Positions 60,734-64,000 of a DNA stretch of 64,000 bases are shown here, in pieces (position 1 is the stretch's first letter; every line of letters begins with the position of its first letter). Origin of the DNA: Tubulanus polymorphus (lineage: Eukaryota > Nemertea > Palaeonemertea > Tubulaniformes > Tubulanidae); assembly GCF_964204645.1 (NCBI RefSeq), contig NC_134027.1:18650485-18714484 (forward strand), given 5' to 3'. The notes beneath the pieces were generated by a model. The model searched no databases and was not told where the DNA came from. It saw only the letters and a program-made list of their open reading frames with translations. The position numbers and the translations under genes were made by a program.

Positions 60734-61740
60734 TAGCGAGAGCAGGTAAGTCCAGAATAGGTCCGCTACAGGTGGGTACGCCTAGGTCGATTCTGCTCCA
60801 GGAGAGGACAGAATAAGGGGTCAATGATCGCCCTAGGAAAATCGTCGAAAAATACTATGTGATTTGCTAACTCGTGAGATTCGATTCGGTTCCCCGCCTA
60901 AACATAACTCTGACCAGTGCAGTCGGTCGAATTTGCTCAAGAACCACAGCCGGAAGTCTACCACTTTCGTTACGTCGGCCATTCGTAATCGCATCGACTC
61001 TGACCGTAAATTCGAGAGAAATAGGCGATCGGTTCCTTCGACTATAAAATTCAAGTGCAGTCTGAATTTTATTCCGGTTTCCATAAGCTCTTATACTGAA
61101 TCCTACTGAATCTCGCGACAGTCATAGGCTAATAAGGCAATCGCATACTAGAATATCATGCTCGAATATATATATACTCCGAAAAATCGAACGCATAATC
61201 AAAAGAAGTAACAATTCATAGTTAAAAATGACATGTATGAATATCTATTGATTTATTCAGGTCGAGAGTCGTGGCGAAATGAACGGGCTATTTGGATTTG
61301 ACTAGGCCTCGGACCTCCGAGCGATCTCGGGTCGAGAGGCGACAAGGGCAAATATCCGACTTCGAGAGAAACCCGCGTTGTTAAGACAACGCAGATAAAC
61401 CGGGCCATGATTCGAGCGAATTCGCTCGAAGCTCAGGCGATGAGTCTTCGCGCGAGAAAAGGTATTGGGCTAATAATCGAGGCGGGTCCACTCGAAGTCG
61501 AATAAACGTTATTTATACGGAATAAAAGGCTATGATGTTCTTCCATTGCAGTGATCCTTGGTCAGATTCTCCTTTGATTTCGGGCTCAGACGAAGTATTC
61601 GAGCGGGAGCGGGGGCCGGAGTTGCGCAAATATATATATATTCTTCTACTCAAGTTTCTCGTTTTGGCTGAATTTATTGTGGGATTTCTCTCGTTATCAT
61701 CATACACGGATATTGTGTATCTTCTCTTCTCACCTGCTAG
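60734..61740. other. Right flank of the AT-rich element, GC-richer, no gene
   Basis: Composition jumps back to GC-rich at about 60733. Contains TCGAGCGAATTCGCTCGA (near 61412) and other CGA-rich motifs and several antisense frame pairs, none convincing. It probably belongs to the element whose 3' part carries the hammerhead-like motif below. Confidence 0.4.
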
Positions 61741-61750
61741 GTCAGGTGGG

Positions 61751-61800
61751 ATGATGAACACCTGACGATGATCTCTAGGGTGAGATCGAAACGTCGTGTC
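61751..61800 (+). ncRNA. Hammerhead-ribozyme-like motif (possible Penelope-like element)
   Basis: CTGACGA (61762-61768) fits the CUGANGA core. GATCTC (61770-61775) pairs perfectly with GAGATC (61782-61787) as stem II. GAAA follows at 61788-61791, then CGTC with a GUC cleavage triplet. GTGT (61796-61799) pairs with ACAC (61758-61761) as stem I. Stem III would be the self-complementary ACGT, workable only between two copies, as described for dimeric hammerheads of Penelope-like retroelements and retrozymes. One extra T (61769) between core and stem II departs from consensus. Confidence 0.45.
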
Positions 61801-61924
61801 TTATATATATTTTAGATTGAATAAATAAATTCTTGTTTTTAAATTATTTTAATCTGTAAATAGTGGATTTTATCTTATTATTCGTTCACCACGTTTGAGT
61901 GTGGTTATCGTTCCCTCTGCGTCT

Positions 61925-64000
61925 ATAAGGCTGATGTTTAGCAGTAATCCTGAAGCCATAAGTGTCGTTCTCTACATTCCAGTAGACACCCAATGCTCTT
62001 TCTGTTGGCAAACCAAAATCTAGACTCTTCAATTCTTTGCAAGATTTAGCAAGTTCTTCTTCAGGTAAACTTTCAATTACAGAACAAAGCCCCTTTCTTT
62101 ACACAGAGATATCAGCTTCATCACAAATTCTATATTTTTACCATCTTGTACACGAGACTTCAAACAGTCATCAACATAGAAGTTTTTCAAGACTGTATTA
62201 GTAACTTCTACTTCATACTTGTTAATGTTGTCAGTGGCTGTCCAGCGTAAAGCCCAGTTAGAACAACTCGGGGATGAAATTGCCCCAAATAAGTGAACTA
62301 ACGTACGGAAAGGTATGGCTTTCTTGTTCAAATCACCATCCGGCCACCATAAGAATCTCAAGCAGTCTTTTTCATCCGGCGCAACCTTTACTCTATAAAA
62401 CATAGATTCTATGTCTGCCACTATTGCTGTCCTTTCTTGTCTGAAGCGTATCAACACACCAACCAAAGAGTTAGTCAAATCAGGTCCTTGTAACAATTGA
62501 GAATTCAACAACACTCCACCATAAAGTGCAGGGCAACCGAAAACGACACGGTGATATACCCCGTGATGAGGTATATACCATATACGACCATTTTCCAAGC
62601 GCAAATCTTCAGGAACCTGTTCCGCATTAGCCTTTAGCCAATATATTGTCTATAAAGGCATTGTAGTCATGTCGAAACTTGTCATTTTTCAACAGCTTAT
62701 TTTTCAGATTTGACAGTCGTTTTTCAGCATGCCGAACATTATTGGGAAACTTCACATTCTTGTCCCGCCATGGCATTGGTAATTGGTACTGACCATTCAT
62801 TATTTTTACATTGGACTCCATCATCGTCATGAATTTACGATCTTCGACTGACCATTGTTTTTTATCTTCAGCAATTCGCCCAGGAAAGTCAAAATCTATA
62901 GCTTCCTGTACCAATTGATCAAGAGAACTCAACAGTGTCGGTAACTATGTCATCATCTTAATCGCCAGATCTAATCACATTCCCGGCGACCCTGCCTAGT
63001 CTGGTTCTGGAAGCATGCGGCGATCCAGCAGGGCCTGTCCGTGATTCGAATGGTGTGTATGCATCCGCAATATTATTGCCAACCAATTTCTGCATCTATC
63101 TGAGGCAATTTAACATCACTCACGTGCGACCATTTACGGATGTCGTCTTCTGTTGGTACATGCAGTAGTGAAACTGGCATCTGCTCTGTAGTATAAACAG
63201 AAGGCATGAAAACTACGTCTTCAGTTTCCAAACCTCTGACTTCTAAACAATGAACAATCTGCGTATCAAGCATTGCAGACCTCACCATGGTGTCGAGATT
63301 CAATCTCACTTTCTTGCCAATACCACCGATCTGCTTCAACAGCGATGAAGTACAAAAAGAAATACTACTTCCAGGATCAAGGAAGGCGAAAGTTATCACT
63401 TCTGGAATTCTTCCCTTCACTTTCACTCTAACTGGAAGTATAGCCATAGTACATAATCCATCTGTCTTCCTTTCACCATCATTTATGACGCCACAGGGAA
63501 TTCCATCTTTCACATCTGATATCGTGTTCTGATTCTGATCTCTTCGTGTCATAATTGTTGGGTTTTCAGGAAGTGACCTAGAATCATCATGCAGTACACT
63601 CGGATGTAACTGTTTACATATATCGCAGTTCATCTTCAATCTACAAATTTCTATTCTGATGTCCAGACCAGAGACAACCCCAACAGAGGCCTTTTCTTTT
63701 AAGAAAAGATATTTTTTCTTCAAAGGCAACATTAGACAGGTCTTTACAATTATTCAACACATGATCGCCAGTACAGTATACACATGGTTTCTTCAATGCG
63801 AGATTAGAGTTTTGTTGATTCGTAACAGAAATGCTCCCCGTCTGAGCAGCAACAGTATTTCGGCTACCTTGCGATATTCGCAGAGACTTTTTGTCTTTTT
63901 TCTGATCTAAAGCAGCAGCCATCATATCTTTGCCAAAAATGGGGTCGTTCACCTTTTTTGACTCCTTCCGTACAAAACTCACCAAGGTGTTCACATTTAT
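61925..64000 (-). pseudogene. BEL/Pao LTR retrotransposon, gag-protease-RT, broken, runs off right edge
   Basis: In - strand order: a gag zinc knuckle CVYCTGDHVLNNC (near 63770) and a second Cys/His cluster ending MNCDICKQLHPSVLH; an aspartic protease core FLDPGSSISFC (near 63370); a connector with QLPMPWR (62627-62932); RT segments IWYIPHHGVYH, LLQGPDLTNSLVGVL, RFRQERTAIVADIESMF and LRFLWWPDGD, then NFYVDDCL (YVDD active site); and finally TERALGVYWNVENDTYGF. The order and motifs are those of BEL/Pao. Frameshifts lie near 63700, 62630 and 62085, and a short deletion after GVYH removes residues before VVF. RNase H and integrase are missing: the sequence diverges at 61925. Confidence 0.9.

Noticed and set aside
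60833-61109. Overlapping sense/antisense ORFs
   Set aside because: Mutual shadows in a GC-richer repeat flank, with no domain or splice support on either strand.
62077-64000. Intact BEL/Pao retrotransposon
   Set aside because: At least three frameshifts, a small deletion in RT and loss of RNase H/integrase at 61925 show it is broken.

Overview
The window is eukaryotic nuclear DNA from an invertebrate animal. Genes are split by GT-AG introns, coding density is very low, and most of the sequence is transposon debris. Lineage cannot be fixed from sequence alone. The palindrome TAGGCCTA recurs about 15 times, and I associate that habit with marine deuterostomes such as echinoderms and hemichordates. 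BEL/Pao, DIRS-like, LINE and possibly Penelope-like remnants also fit a marine invertebrate.

Two host genes can be reconstructed. At the left, on the + strand, are the last two coding exons of IST1, an ESCRT-III-associated factor with its C-terminal MIT-interacting motif (4937-8083). The 5' part of this gene lies upstream, mostly outside the window. On the - strand, nine phase-consistent exons between 46993 and 17103 encode a complete 596-residue BTB-BACK-Kelch (KLHL-type) protein, a probable CUL3 ubiquitin-ligase substrate adaptor. Its introns are loaded with repeats. About 1.7 kb upstream of its ATG there is a possible divergent promoter. A - strand non-coding exon ends at 48669 and a + strand exon ends at 48980. 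The + strand transcript may encode a 66-residue protein of unknown function.

Repeat layout: 0.1-4 kb, a foldback element, a dispersed family and a LINE tail. 8.2-17 kb, intergenic, with several TIR elements (9.6, 12.7-12.9, 14.9-16.1 kb). 17.4-45 kb, KLHL introns, holding tandem arrays, a 1.7-kb TTAA-flanked element (23.0-24.7 kb), LINE and BEL fragments (25.7-26.7 kb), an array nested in a repeat (28.1-29.8 kb), a 1.5-kb long-TIR element with a nearby empty site (32-33.6 kb), and a DIRS-like retroelement with inverted termini (40.3-44.5 kb). 60.8-64 kb, a hammerhead-like motif and a broken BEL/Pao element running off the right edge.

The most unusual region is 53.4-60.7 kb. It is a strikingly AT-rich 7.3-kb unit arranged as a large imperfect inverted repeat. 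Each arm has terminal quasi-palindromic modules, an inward-reading ORF ending in a CxCG...HxxxxxH zinc-finger-like tail, a truncated second copy of that gene, and a long array of 24-bp units encoding MINCLTVE-type octapeptides. Between the arms lie two small predicted membrane proteins and a perfect 39-bp-arm inverted repeat. It looks like an endogenized DNA-virus-like or self-synthesizing-transposon-like element that I cannot assign to a described family.
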